NCBI RefSeq assembly: GCF_900105245.1
Contig: NZ_FNSZ01000001.1
Coordinates: 5,020,001-5,084,000, forward strand
Source of the DNA: Streptomyces sp. 1222.5
Lineage (GTDB): Bacteria > Actinomycetota > Actinomycetes > Streptomycetales > Streptomycetaceae
Direction: 5' to 3'
Length of the DNA stretch: 64,000 nt
Each line of letters starts with the position of its first letter. Position 1 is the first letter of the stretch. Under the pieces are notes generated by a model. The model searched no databases and was not told the origin of the DNA. It saw only the letters and a program-made list of their open reading frames with translations. This document shows positions 8,336 through 17,864 of this stretch, piece after piece. The position numbers and the translations under genes were made by a program.

Positions 8336-8887
8336 ATGGCCCCGATCCCCGGCTCCGGCCTCGCCAAGGGCCTGGCCGTCACCCTCCGCACGATGACCAG
8401 GAAGACGGTCACCGAGCAGTACCCGGACGTCCAGCCCGAACTCCCGCCCCGCACCCGCGGCGTGATCGGCCTGTTCGAGGAGAACTGCACGGTCTGCATG
8501 CTCTGCGCCCGCGAGTGCCCCGACTGGTGCATCTACATCGACTCCCACAAGGAGACGGTCCCGCCCGCCGCCCCCGGCGGCCGTGAGCGCAGCCGGAACG
8601 TCCTCGACCGGTTCGCCATCGACTTCTCCCTGTGCATGTACTGCGGTATCTGCATCGAGGTGTGTCCTTTCGACGCGCTGTTCTGGTCCCCGGAGTTCGA
8701 GTACGCCGAGACCGACATCCGCGACCTCACCCACGAGCGGGACAAGCTCCGCGAGTGGATGTGGACGGTCCCGGCCCCGCCCGCCCTGGACCCCGGCGCG
8801 GAGGAACCCAAGGAGATCGCGGCCGCCCGCAAGACCGCCGAGAAGCTGGCCGCCACGCAGGCCGAACCGGGGGAGGGCACGTCATGA
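8336..8887 (+). CDS. nuoI: NADH-quinone oxidoreductase-like subunit I (2x[4Fe-4S] ferredoxin)
   Basis: The product is 183 aa. Two CxxCxxCxxxCP motifs (CTVCMLCARECP and CMYCGICIEVCP) bind clusters N6a and N6b. The ATG directly follows the nuoH stop. The C-terminal ~35 residues form an Ala/Glu-rich tail. In a complex without NuoE/F/G, this ferredoxin-like subunit is a plausible entry point for electrons (inference). Confidence 0.95.
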   Translation: MAPIPGSGLAKGLAVTLRTMTRKTVTEQYPDVQPELPPRTRGVIGLFEENCTVCMLCARECPDWCIYIDSHKETVPPAAPGGRERSRNVLDRFAIDFSLCMYCGICIEVCPFDALFWSPEFEYAETDIRDLTHERDKLREWMWTVPAPPALDPGAEEPKEIAAARKTAEKLAATQAEPGEGTS

Positions 8888-9501
8888 ACCACGCAGCAGC
8901 CGTGAGCCTCGCGGCGGCCCCGCCCGGCTTCCTGTCCCCGACCGGCGTCGAGATCGCCTTCCTCCTCGTCGGCCTCGTCACCCTCGGCGCCGCACTGATC
9001 ACCGTCACCACCCGGCAGCTGGTCCACGCGGCCCTCTGGCTCGTGGTCGCCCTCGGCGGCCTCGCCGTCGAGTACCTGCTGCTCACGGCCGAGTTCATCG
9101 CCTGGGTGCAGGTCCTGATCTACGTCGGCTCCGTCGTCGTCCTCCTGCTGTTCGGTCTGATGCTCACCAGGGCACCCATCGGCCACTCCCCGGACGCCGA
9201 CTCCGGCAACCGCTGGGCCGCCCTCGCCGTCGCGATCGCCGCCGCGGCCGCCCTGGTGTGGGTGGTCGTCGACGCCTTCCGCGCCACCTGGATCGACCTG
9301 GACGGGCCGCCCGCCGGCACCACCCGCGTCACCGGCGAAAGCCTCTTCCAGCACTGGGTCCTGCCCTTCGAGGCCCTCTCCGTCCTGCTGCTCGCGGCCC
9401 TGGTCGGCGCGATCGTCCTGTCCCGCAAGGCGAAGGCGGACGCGAGCGCCGCACCCGAGGCCACAGCGGACACCCCGGCCGAGAAGGAAGGCGCCCGCTG
9501 A
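8884..9501 (+). CDS. nuoJ: NADH-quinone oxidoreductase-like subunit J
   Basis: The product is 205 aa with five predicted transmembrane helices. The conserved helix-3 segment is EYLLLTAEFIAWVQVLIYVGSVVVLLLFGLML. It belongs to the central proton-channel part of the membrane arm. Start and stop overlap its neighbours (ATGA with nuoI, TGATG with nuoK). Confidence 0.93.
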   Translation: MNHAAAVSLAAAPPGFLSPTGVEIAFLLVGLVTLGAALITVTTRQLVHAALWLVVALGGLAVEYLLLTAEFIAWVQVLIYVGSVVVLLLFGLMLTRAPIGHSPDADSGNRWAALAVAIAAAAALVWVVVDAFRATWIDLDGPPAGTTRVTGESLFQHWVLPFEALSVLLLAALVGAIVLSRKAKADASAAPEATADTPAEKEGAR

Positions 9502-9890
9502 TGCACCTCGCCTATCCCGCCGTGCTCTCCGCCCTCCTCTTCTGCACCGGCCTCTACGGCGTCCTCGCCCGCCGCAACGCGATCCTGGTCCTGATGTCGG
9601 TCGAGCTGATGCTCAACGCCGTCAACCTCAACCTGGTCGCCTTCGACGTCTGGCTCAGCCGCGTCGCCAAGGAGACCCTGCACTCCGGCCAGGCGCTGAC
9701 CCTGTTCACGATCGCCATCGCCGCCGCCGAGATCGGCATCGGCCTGGCGATCGTGCTCGCCGTCCACCGCAACCGCGGCACCTCCGACATCGACAAGCTC
9801 CGCGACACCGCCGAGGGCCCCGAGACCGGCGGCCCCGAGATCGCGGGCCCCGGCTCCTCCGCGGCCGAGAAGGCTGAGGCCACCGCGTGA
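9501..9890 (+). CDS. nuoK: NADH-quinone oxidoreductase-like subunit K
   Basis: The product is 129 aa with three transmembrane helices. It carries the conserved glutamates of NuoK in MSVELMLNAVNLNLVAF and AAAEIGIGLAIVLAVHRNRG. The C-terminal ~30 residues (GPETGGPEIAGPGSS) are an extra low-complexity tail beyond the usual ~100-aa length. It starts on the stop codon of nuoJ and overlaps nuoL by 4 bp. Confidence 0.93.
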   Translation: MHLAYPAVLSALLFCTGLYGVLARRNAILVLMSVELMLNAVNLNLVAFDVWLSRVAKETLHSGQALTLFTIAIAAAEIGIGLAIVLAVHRNRGTSDIDKLRDTAEGPETGGPEIAGPGSSAAEKAEATA

Positions 9891-11881
9891 CCACGACCAC
9901 CCTCGCCGTCCTCGTCCCCCTCCTGCCGTTCCTCGGCGCCGCGGCCGGCCTGCTACTGGGCCGCACGGCACCCGGCTTCGTCCGCCCGCTCGCCGTGCTG
10001 CCGCCCCTCGCGGCGCTCGCGCTGGCCGCACTGGTCGCCGCCCGGCAGGCCGGCGGCCCCGCCATCGAGGCCTACACCGAGCTGACCCCCACCGGCTCCG
10101 TGCCGATCGACCTGGCCCTCGACATCGACGGCTTCGCCGCGCTCGTCGCCGTCCTCGTCGCCTTCGTCGCGACCTGCGTGCAGATCTACTCGACGGGCTA
10201 CCTGCGCGACGACCCGCGCTACCCCTCGTACGCGGCCCTCGTCTCCCTGTTCACCTCCGCGATGCTCCTGGTCGTCTACTCCGGCGACCTGATCGTGCTG
10301 CTGGTCGGCTGGGAAGTCATGGGCATCTGCTCCTACTTCCTGGTCGGCCACTACTGGGAGACCCCCGAGGCCCGCGCCGCCTCCCTGAAGGCCTTCCTCG
10401 TCACCAAGCTCGGTGACGTGCCGTTCCTCATCGGCCTGTTCGCCCTCGGCACCGACGCCGGGTCCTTCCGCATCACCCGGGTCCTCGGCACCGTCGCGAG
10501 CGGCGGCCTCGACCACCCGACCGTGATCGCGCTGCTGCTCCTCGCCGGCGTGGCGGGCAAGTCGGCGCAGTTCCCGCTGCACACCTGGCTGCCGGACGCG
10601 ATGGCCGGCCCGACACCCGTCTCGGCGCTCATCCACGCCGCCACGATGGTCGCCGCCGGCGTCTACTTCGTCGCCCGTCTCCTCCCCGTCTTCGAGGCCT
10701 CCTCGGCCGCGATGGTGGTCCTCGCCGTCATGGCCGCCGTCACGATGGCCGGCTCCGGTCTCGCCGCGCTCGCCCAGGACGACATCAAGCGCGTCCTCGC
10801 CTACTCCACGATCGGCCAGCTCGGCTACATGACCGGCGCCCTCGCCGTCGGCGACCGCGGCGCCGCCGTCTTCCACCTCCTGTCCCACGGTGCCTTCAAG
10901 GCGCTGCTGTTCCTCGCGGCCGGCGTGATCATCCACGCCGCCGGCACCAACTCGCTGGCCGCCATGTCCCGCATGCACGGCCTGCGCGACCGCGTCCCGG
11001 ACGCCTTCTGGACGATGACCGTGGCGCTGCTCGCGCTCGCCGCGATCCCGCCGTTCAGCGGCTTCTTCTCCAAGGAGTCCGTCCTCGGTGCCGCCGAGCA
11101 CGCCGCCGGCGGCCACGCCGCGCACGTGCCCGGCGCCGCCGGCTGGATCGTCCTCGTCGCCGGCCTGCTGGCCGCCCTGCTCACCGCCGCCTACGCCACC
11201 CGGCTGTGGCTGCTGGCGTTCCGCGGCAAGGGCGCCGAGGCCCCCGACCACGGCCGCCAGCCGCTGACGATGACCGTCGTGCTCTGGGTCCTCACCGTCC
11301 CCTCCCTGGCCTTCGGCGGGCTCGCCTACCGCTCGCTGCCCGGCTGGTTCGACGGCCGTGACCTGACCCCGACCCTCCTGACCTCGATCCTCGGCACGGG
11401 CCTCGCCGTCGTCGGCGGGCTGCTCACCTACGGTGCCTGGCAGCGGACCACCGGGCTCGCCGCCCGCGCCCCGCTCGGCGCGGTCGCCGCCCACCCCGAG
11501 GCCGACGCCGGACTGGTCGAGGCCGAGGCCATCGCCACCCACGAACCGGCCTACGGCGACATCGCCTACGCACCCGACCCGGCGGACCCGGCGCGACTGC
11601 TGCTCGGCCCGCTGCGCCGGCCCGCGGCCGCCGGCTTCCACCTGGACGCCGTGTACTCGGCACTGTTCGTCCGCCCGGTCCAGGCCGGCGCGAGTCTCGT
11701 CCGGTTCCTCGACCGCGAGGTCGTCGACACCTACGTCGGCGGCGCGGCCGCCCTGCCCCGGCTGCTCGGGGCCGCCGTACGGCGGGCGCAGACCGGCAAT
11801 GTGCAGACCTATGTGAGCGCGCTGCTCGCCGGCACCGTCGTCCTGGCGGTCGCCGTCGTCCTCGTCGCCACGGGAGCGTGA
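9887..11881 (+). CDS. nuoL: NADH-quinone oxidoreductase-like subunit L
   Basis: The product is 664 aa, an antiporter-like proton-pumping subunit with about 16 transmembrane segments. Typical stretches are VGWEVMGICSYFLVGHYW, HTWLPDAMAGPTPVSALIHA, YSTIGQLGYM and the histidine HLLSHGAFKALLFL. The GTG start overlaps nuoK. The C-terminal lateral-helix region (residues ~520-664) is Ala-rich and ends in one further membrane segment. Confidence 0.95.
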   Translation: MTTTTLAVLVPLLPFLGAAAGLLLGRTAPGFVRPLAVLPPLAALALAALVAARQAGGPAIEAYTELTPTGSVPIDLALDIDGFAALVAVLVAFVATCVQIYSTGYLRDDPRYPSYAALVSLFTSAMLLVVYSGDLIVLLVGWEVMGICSYFLVGHYWETPEARAASLKAFLVTKLGDVPFLIGLFALGTDAGSFRITRVLGTVASGGLDHPTVIALLLLAGVAGKSAQFPLHTWLPDAMAGPTPVSALIHAATMVAAGVYFVARLLPVFEASSAAMVVLAVMAAVTMAGSGLAALAQDDIKRVLAYSTIGQLGYMTGALAVGDRGAAVFHLLSHGAFKALLFLAAGVIIHAAGTNSLAAMSRMHGLRDRVPDAFWTMTVALLALAAIPPFSGFFSKESVLGAAEHAAGGHAAHVPGAAGWIVLVAGLLAALLTAAYATRLWLLAFRGKGAEAPDHGRQPLTMTVVLWVLTVPSLAFGGLAYRSLPGWFDGRDLTPTLLTSILGTGLAVVGGLLTYGAWQRTTGLAARAPLGAVAAHPEADAGLVEAEAIATHEPAYGDIAYAPDPADPARLLLGPLRRPAAAGFHLDAVYSALFVRPVQAGASLVRFLDREVVDTYVGGAAALPRLLGAAVRRAQTGNVQTYVSALLAGTVVLAVAVVLVATGA

Positions 11882-11887
11882 GCAGGC

Positions 11888-13462
11888 GTGATCGATATCA
11901 ACGAGTCCGTGATGCAGTTCCTTCTGGCGTTCGTCGTCGTCGGCCCGCTCCTCGGTGCCGTCGCCGCCCTCCTGCCGGCCCCGCCCGGGCTGAAGGGGAA
12001 GTCGCCCGAGCAGGCCGTGCTGCGGCACGGCGTCACCGTGACCGGCGCGATCCTCGTCGCCGCGATCGTCCTCGCGCTCGGCTTCGACCACGACCAGCCG
12101 TCGAAGATGCAGGCCACGACCGACATCAGCTGGATCCCCGCACTCGACGTGCGCATCCACCTCGGCATCGACGGCATCTCCCTCCCCCTCCTGGTGCTGA
12201 CCGCGCTGCTGACCTTCCTCTGCGCGCTCTACTCGTACTTCAAGCTGCCGTCGGGCCCGTCCCCGAAGGCGTTCGTCGCGCTGCTGCTCCTTCTCGAGTC
12301 CGGCACCCTCGCGACCTTCGCCGTCCTCGACCTGCTGCTGTTCTTCCTGGCGTTCGAGACGGTGCTCATCCCCATGTACTTCCTCATCGCCCGCTGGGGC
12401 GGCGAGGGCCGCACCCGGGCCGCGTGGAAGTTCATCCTGTTCACGCTGCTCGGCTCCGTCGTCATGCTGCTCGGCCTGCTCCTGATCGGGATCAAGGCGG
12501 GCACATTCGACATGGTGGCACTCGCCACTGACAACGGCCGGTCGCTGACCGCGTCCGTGCAGGTCATCGCGGTTCTGACGATCGGGATCGGGCTCGCGGT
12601 CAAGGCCCCGATGTGGCCGTTGCACAGCTGGCTGCCAGACGCGCACACCGCCGCCCCGACCGTCGGCTCGGTCCTGCTGGCCGGCGTCCTGCTCAAGATG
12701 GGCACGTACGGGTTCGTCCGCATCCTGCTGCCCGTGGCGCCGCACGGCTTCCACACCTTCGCGCCCTACCTCGCCGCGTTCGCGGTCGTCGGGATCATCT
12801 ACGGGTCCCTGGCCTGCCTGGCCCTGGCCAGACGGGGCGCCAAGGGCGACCTCAAGCGGCTGATCGCCTACTCCTCCGTCGGCCACATGGGCTTCGTCCT
12901 GCTGGGCATCGCCACCATGACCCCGACCGGCGTGAACGGCGCCCTGTTCGCCAACATCGCGCACGGCCTCATCACCGGCCTGCTCTTCTTCCTGGTCGGC
13001 GCCCTCAAGGACCGCACCGGCACCACCGACCTCGACACCCTGGCCGAGGAGACGGGCGCCGCGCTCTACGGCAGGGCCCCGCGCCTCGGTGGGCTGCTCG
13101 CGTTCGCCGCGGTCGCCTCGCTCGGGCTGCCCGGGCTCGCCGGTTTCTGGGGCGAGATGCTGTCGCTGTTCGGCGCGTTCGAGCCCGGCGCAGGTCTCAG
13201 CCGGCCCGCGTTCCTCACATTCATGGCGATCGGCACGTTCGGCACCCTGCTGACGGCCGCGTACATGCTGATCGTGGTCCGCCGCGTGTGCATGGGCGGA
13301 GCCGAGCAGGAGGTCCCGAGACTCGACGACGTGCACGGGTACGAATTCGCCGCCTGGACCCCGCTCGTCGCCCTCACCGTCCTCGCCGGACTGTGGCCGA
13401 AGGCCCTGCTCGGCCTGACCGACCCGGCCGTGCAGCAGCTCCTCGCAGGAGGCACCCGATGA
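11888..13462 (+). CDS. nuoM: NADH-quinone oxidoreductase-like subunit M
   Basis: The product is 524 aa, the second antiporter-like subunit. Motifs are AFETVLIPMYFLIARWGGEGR, KAPMWPLHSWLPDAHTAAPT, YSSVGHMGFVLLGI and NIAHGLITGLLFFLVG. The GTG start lies 6 bp after the nuoL stop and follows AGCAGG. It ends in an ATGA overlap with nuoN. Confidence 0.95.
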   Translation: MIDINESVMQFLLAFVVVGPLLGAVAALLPAPPGLKGKSPEQAVLRHGVTVTGAILVAAIVLALGFDHDQPSKMQATTDISWIPALDVRIHLGIDGISLPLLVLTALLTFLCALYSYFKLPSGPSPKAFVALLLLLESGTLATFAVLDLLLFFLAFETVLIPMYFLIARWGGEGRTRAAWKFILFTLLGSVVMLLGLLLIGIKAGTFDMVALATDNGRSLTASVQVIAVLTIGIGLAVKAPMWPLHSWLPDAHTAAPTVGSVLLAGVLLKMGTYGFVRILLPVAPHGFHTFAPYLAAFAVVGIIYGSLACLALARRGAKGDLKRLIAYSSVGHMGFVLLGIATMTPTGVNGALFANIAHGLITGLLFFLVGALKDRTGTTDLDTLAEETGAALYGRAPRLGGLLAFAAVASLGLPGLAGFWGEMLSLFGAFEPGAGLSRPAFLTFMAIGTFGTLLTAAYMLIVVRRVCMGGAEQEVPRLDDVHGYEFAAWTPLVALTVLAGLWPKALLGLTDPAVQQLLAGGTR

Positions 13463-14976
13463 GCGCCCAGCCGCTTGCCGAGTCGATGGTCCAGTCCGTC
13501 GACTGGCTGGCGATCGCCCCGCCGACGATCACCGCCGTCGTGGCGCTCGCCGTCCTCGTCGCCGACCTGTTCCTGCCCGAGCCCCGCAAGGCCGTGCTCG
13601 GCTGGATCTCGGTCGCCGGGCTGGCCGCGGCCGCCCTGATGCTCCTGCCCCTCCTGGACGGCGACCGCAGCACCTTCTGCCTGGCCGGCCGGGCGGGCGC
13701 GTGCAGCTACACCGCCGACCGCTTCACCCTCGTCATCCAGTTCCTGGTCCTCGGCGGCGCGCTGCTCGCCGCCCTGCTGTCCGTCACCAACCTCGACGAC
13801 GACCGGCTGCGCGTCCCGCCCGGCGAGTTCTGGTTCCTGCTGCTGTCCTCCGCGGCCGGCGCCGCGCTGCTGCCCGCCTCCCGGGACCTGGCCACGCTGG
13901 TCGTCGCCCTGGAGGTCGCCTCCCTGCCGGCCTTCGCCCTCGTCGGCATCCGGCACGGCGACAAACGGTCCTCCGAGGCCGCCCTGAAGTTCTTCCTGTC
14001 CTCGGTCACCGCCACCGCGGTCAGCCTGATGGGCATCAGCTTCGTCTACGGCGCCACCGGCACCCTCTACCTCACCCAGGTCGCCGAGCGCCTGCCGCAC
14101 GTCGACGGGCAGCTGCACGTCCTCACCCAGACCGGTGTCGTCCTCACCCTCATCGGCTTCGCCTTCAAGACGGCCGCCGTCCCCTTCCACTTCTGGGTGC
14201 CCGACACCTACGTCGGCGCCCCGCTGCCCGTGGCCGCCTACCTGTCGGTCGTCGGCAAGGCCGTCGGCTTCTCCGGCCTGATCCTGGTCACTGTGATCGC
14301 GTTCCCGTCGTACGCCGACGTCTGGGGGCCCGCGCTCGCCGTCCTGGCCGCCCTCACCATGACCGTCGGCAACGTCGGCGCCCTGCGGCAGCAGGCCACG
14401 CGCGCGTACAGCGCCGTACGGCTGCTCGCCTGGTCCTCCGTCGGCCAGGCCGGCTACCTGCTGGTGCCGATCGCCGCCGCCGGGTACGCCAAGGACCCCC
14501 AGCGGGCGATCGGCTCGACGGTGGCGTACGCCCTGATGTACGCGGCCGTGAACCTCGGAGCCTTCGCGGTCGCCGCGCTGGTGGGCCGCGGCCGCGCCCT
14601 GAACCGGATCGCGGACTACCGCGGCCTGTACACCGCCAACCCGCTCACCGCGCTGCTGCTGGCCTTCTTCCTGCTGTGCCTGGCCGGGCTGCCGCCGGGT
14701 GTCATCGGCCTGTTCGCCAAGGTCACGGTGTTCTCGTCGGCCGTCGACGCGGGCCTCGGCTGGCTCGCCGTCGTCATGGCCGTCAACGTGGTCATCGCGC
14801 TCTTCTACTACCTCCAGTGGACCGCCCTGCTGTTCCGGGCCCCCGAGGGGGAGACCGCCCGGCACCGCGTCCCCGCCCCCCTGACGGCCGCTCTCGCCCT
14901 CACCGGAGTGCTCGGCGTCGCCCTGTCCGGAGCGCCCCAGCTGGTCCTCCGGTTCGCGGCCACCGGCCTGTTCTGA
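13459..14976 (+). CDS. nuoN: NADH-quinone oxidoreductase-like subunit N
   Basis: The product is 505 aa, the third antiporter-like subunit. Motifs include VALEVASLPAFALVGIRHGDKRS, FKTAAVPFHFWVPDTYVGAP, WSSVGQAGYLLVPIA and LAGLPPGVIGLFAKVTVF. It closes the operon. Altogether the cluster encodes the whole membrane arm (A, H, J, K, L, M, N) and the connecting subunits B, C and I, but not D, E, F or G. Confidence 0.95.
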   Translation: MSAQPLAESMVQSVDWLAIAPPTITAVVALAVLVADLFLPEPRKAVLGWISVAGLAAAALMLLPLLDGDRSTFCLAGRAGACSYTADRFTLVIQFLVLGGALLAALLSVTNLDDDRLRVPPGEFWFLLLSSAAGAALLPASRDLATLVVALEVASLPAFALVGIRHGDKRSSEAALKFFLSSVTATAVSLMGISFVYGATGTLYLTQVAERLPHVDGQLHVLTQTGVVLTLIGFAFKTAAVPFHFWVPDTYVGAPLPVAAYLSVVGKAVGFSGLILVTVIAFPSYADVWGPALAVLAALTMTVGNVGALRQQATRAYSAVRLLAWSSVGQAGYLLVPIAAAGYAKDPQRAIGSTVAYALMYAAVNLGAFAVAALVGRGRALNRIADYRGLYTANPLTALLLAFFLLCLAGLPPGVIGLFAKVTVFSSAVDAGLGWLAVVMAVNVVIALFYYLQWTALLFRAPEGETARHRVPAPLTAALALTGVLGVALSGAPQLVLRFAATGLF

Positions 14977-14983
14977 GGAGTCG

Positions 14984-15023
14984 CCACGCGGGCGTGGGGC
15001 ACCCGTGCCACCACGCGCGCGTG
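14984..15023 (+). repeat. Palindromes after nuoN, including CACGCGCGCGTG
   Basis: A 14-bp palindrome-like sequence CCACGCGGGCGTGG (14984-14997) is followed by the perfect palindrome CACGCGCGCGTG (15012-15023). They sit in the nuoN-htpX gap and could end nuo transcription. The second palindrome recurs in other intergenic gaps of the window (28409-28420, 28437-28448, 30854-30865). Confidence 0.5.
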
Positions 15024-15168
15024 AGGCCGAACCCGCACGTCACCCGTACGGCCGAACCGTGCCGCCGCACACCCCGGGGAACTCGTGCCCGTCGCCTGGC
15101 GTTGTCACAGACGGGAGGGTCCACTGGACCCAAAGTGTTCCCCAGATGCACGACTTGGAGGGCGCACC

Positions 15169-16029
15169 GTGCACCGCCGGCACAACGGGCTCAGGACCGC
15201 CGTACTCCTCGGGGGACTGTCCGCACTCATCATCGTCATCGGCAGCTTCTTCGGCCGTGCCGGGCTGATCGTCGCGGTCCTGGTCGCCATCGGTACGAAC
15301 GCGTACGCGTACTGGAACAGCGACAAGCTGGCGCTGCGCGCCATGCGCGCCCGCCCGGTCAGCGAGTTCGAGGCCCCGGCGCTGTACCGCATGGTGCGCG
15401 AGCTCTCCACCCAGGCCCGCCAGCCCATGCCGCGCCTCTACATCTCCCCGACCGAGGCCCCCAACGCCTTCGCGACCGGCCGCAACCCGCGCAACGCGGC
15501 CGTGTGCTGCACGGAGGGCATCCTGCGCCTCCTGGACGAGCGTGAGCTGCGCGGGGTCATCGGCCACGAGCTGAGCCACGTCTACAACCGCGACATCCTC
15601 ATCTCCTCGGTCGCCGGCGCCCTGGCCTCGGTGATCATGTTCCTGGTGAACTTCGCCTGGCTCATCCCGGTGGGCCGCTCGGACGACGACGACGGCCCCG
15701 GCCTGCTCGGCACGCTGCTGATCATGATCCTGGGTCCGCTCGCCGCCAGCCTCATCCAGCTGGCCATCAGCCGGTCCCGGGAGTACGAGGCGGACGCCTC
15801 GGGCGCCCAGCTCACCGGCGACCCGCTCGCCCTCGCCGGCGCACTGCGCAAGCTGGAGGTCGGTACCCAGCAGCTCCCGCTGCCGCCCGAGCCCAAGATC
15901 GAGACCGCGAGCCACATGATGATCGCGAACCCCTTCCGTCCCGGTCAGGGACTGTCCAAGATGTTCTCCACCCACCCGCCGATGGCGGAGCGCATCGCCC
16001 GGCTCGAGAAGATGGCAGGTCGCTCGTGA
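15169..16029 (+). CDS. htpX: M48 family zinc metalloprotease HtpX
   Basis: The product is 286 aa. Two N-terminal transmembrane helices are followed by the zinc motif GVIGHELSHVYNRD (HEXXH), two more hydrophobic segments and the third-ligand region SREYEADASGAQLTGDP. HtpX degrades misfolded membrane proteins at the cytoplasmic face. The GTG at 15169 follows TTGGAGG; longer in-frame starts upstream encode no recognisable sequence. It overlaps the next gene by 4 bp. Confidence 0.93.
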   Translation: MHRRHNGLRTAVLLGGLSALIIVIGSFFGRAGLIVAVLVAIGTNAYAYWNSDKLALRAMRARPVSEFEAPALYRMVRELSTQARQPMPRLYISPTEAPNAFATGRNPRNAAVCCTEGILRLLDERELRGVIGHELSHVYNRDILISSVAGALASVIMFLVNFAWLIPVGRSDDDDGPGLLGTLLIMILGPLAASLIQLAISRSREYEADASGAQLTGDPLALAGALRKLEVGTQQLPLPPEPKIETASHMMIANPFRPGQGLSKMFSTHPPMAERIARLEKMAGRS

Positions 16030-16418
16030 AGATCATCCTGAACGTCATCTGGCTCGTCCTGAGCGGCTTCTGGCTGTTCCTCGGGTACCTGCTGGCCGGC
16101 CTGCTGCTGTGCATCACGATCATCGGTATCCCGTTCGGGATCGCCGCCTTCCGCATCGGCGTCTACGCCCTGTGGCCCTTCGGGTACACCACGGTCGAGC
16201 GTCACGACGCGGGCGCCCCGTCGTGCGTCGGCAACGTCCTGTGGCTGATCCTGGCCGGCTGGTGGCTGGCGCTCGCCCACATCGTCACCGGCATCGCCCT
16301 GTGCGTCACGATCATCGGCATCCCGTTCGGCATCGCCAACTTCAAGCTGATCCCCGTGTCCCTGCTGCCGCTCGGCCGCGAGATCGTCCCCACGGACCAG
16401 CCGTTCGCGGCCCGCTGA
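16026..16418 (+). CDS. YccF-type inner membrane protein
   Basis: The product is 130 aa. Two homologous halves each contain a long hydrophobic segment and the motif TIIGIPFGIA (CITIIGIPFGIAAFRIG and CVTIIGIPFGIANFKLI), which is the YccF-domain signature. The function of the family is unknown. The GTG start overlaps the htpX stop, so the two are co-translated and may act together in membrane quality control (inference). Confidence 0.85.
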   Translation: MKIILNVIWLVLSGFWLFLGYLLAGLLLCITIIGIPFGIAAFRIGVYALWPFGYTTVERHDAGAPSCVGNVLWLILAGWWLALAHIVTGIALCVTIIGIPFGIANFKLIPVSLLPLGREIVPTDQPFAAR

Positions 16419-16455
16419 GACGGGCGGGCGGCGCCCCCGTCGCCCTGACGGCGCG

Positions 16456-17709
16456 TCACGCGGCGTACCGGCCCGCCCACCACCGCCGTCCGCCGTAGGC
16501 CGCCGCGCCCACGGCGAGCACGCCCGCCCCCACGGCCACCGAGACGAAGGGCAGCGCGAGCGCCAGAATCGCGCAGCCCAGCAGGCCGACCACCGGCACC
16601 ACGCGGGACAGCGGCGCCTGACTCAGCGTCCAGGCGGAGGCGTTGGCGACGGCGTAGTAGGCCAGCACGCCGAAGGAGGAGAAGCCGATCGCGCCGCGCA
16701 CGTCGACCGTGGCGGCCAGCACGGCGACCACCGCGCCCACGGCGAGTTCCGCCCGGTGGGGCACCCCGAACCGCGGGTGCACGGCGGCCAGCGCGCCCGG
16801 CAGATGCCCGTCCCGGGCCATGGCGAGCGTCGTCCGGGACACCCCGAGGATCAGCGCGAGCAGTGAGCCCAGCGCGGCCACCGCCGCCCCCGCCCGCACC
16901 ACGGGCACGAGGCCGGGCACCCCGGCCGCCCGCACCGCCTCGGCCAGCGGCGCCTCCGCCTGCCCGAGCCGGCCGGCGCCGAGGACCCCGAGCACCGCGA
17001 CGGCCACGCACGTGTACACGACGAGGGCGATCCCCAGGGCCAGCGGGATCGCGCGCGGAATGGTGCGCGCCGGATCGCGGACCTCCTCGCCGAGGGTCGC
17101 GATCCGCGCGTACCCGGCGAACGCGAAGAACAGCAGCCCGGCCGCCTGGAGGACCCCGCCGACCCCGGACGACAGGCCGACGCCGAGGCGCCCGGCCCCG
17201 ACCCGCCCGGAGGCCAGACAGGCGACGACCACGGTCGCGAGTACGGCCAGGACGACAGCCACGATCACCCGCGTGAGCCATGCCGACTTCTGGATCCCGC
17301 CGTAGTTCACTGCGGTCAGGGCCACCACGGCGCCGACCGCCACCGCGTGCGCCTGCCCCGGCCAGACGTACGCGCCCACCGTGAGCGCCATGGCCGCGCA
17401 GGACGCCGTCTTGCCGACCACGAACGCCCAGCCGGCGAGATACCCCCAGAAGGCCCCCAGCCGCTCCCGCCCGTAGACGTAGGTGCCGCCGGAGGCCGGA
17501 TACAAGGCCGCGAGACGTGCCGAGGACATGGCGTTGCAGTAGGCCACCACCGCGGCGAGGGCCAGTCCTGCCAGCAGTCCGGAACCGGCCGCGCGCGCCG
17601 CCGGGCCGAGAGCCGAGAAGACGCCGGCCCCGATCATCGAGCCGAGGCCGACGACCACGGCGTCCCGCAGCCCCAGGGTGCGCCGCAGAGCAGTGCCGGA
17701 GGGTGTCAT
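16456..17709 (-). CDS. APC-family amino acid permease
   Basis: The product is 417 aa with about 12 transmembrane helices. The first helix carries the APC substrate-binding glycine motif GLGSMIGAGVFSALGP, and a later segment reads FAFAGYARIATLGEEVRDPARTIPRAI. It probably imports amino acids or related cationic compounds; the substrate cannot be deduced. The ATG at 17709 is preferred to the in-frame GTG nine bases upstream because AGGG then lies at a normal distance. It is convergent with the htpX unit. Confidence 0.9.
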   Translation of the reverse strand: MTPSGTALRRTLGLRDAVVVGLGSMIGAGVFSALGPAARAAGSGLLAGLALAAVVAYCNAMSSARLAALYPASGGTYVYGRERLGAFWGYLAGWAFVVGKTASCAAMALTVGAYVWPGQAHAVAVGAVVALTAVNYGGIQKSAWLTRVIVAVVLAVLATVVVACLASGRVGAGRLGVGLSSGVGGVLQAAGLLFFAFAGYARIATLGEEVRDPARTIPRAIPLALGIALVVYTCVAVAVLGVLGAGRLGQAEAPLAEAVRAAGVPGLVPVVRAGAAVAALGSLLALILGVSRTTLAMARDGHLPGALAAVHPRFGVPHRAELAVGAVVAVLAATVDVRGAIGFSSFGVLAYYAVANASAWTLSQAPLSRVVPVVGLLGCAILALALPFVSVAVGAGVLAVGAAAYGGRRWWAGRYAA

Positions 17710-17864
17710 GCGCCGCACCCTACTGAGCGGCGCAACCGGTCGGTGACCTCGCGACGTCCTCTACACCGACGCGGCACGAACACACGCGCGACGGACAGCG
17801 GGTCCTCATCGGAACTTCAGGCCCCGCCCAGTGCGGACACAGCGCGGAAGGGCAGGTTCACGGC

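Noticed and set aside
9953..13336. 1127-codon minus-strand frame opposite nuoL/nuoM
   Set aside because: Low-complexity Gly/Asp/Glu/Gln/Arg composition; an antisense shadow of two well-identified membrane subunits.
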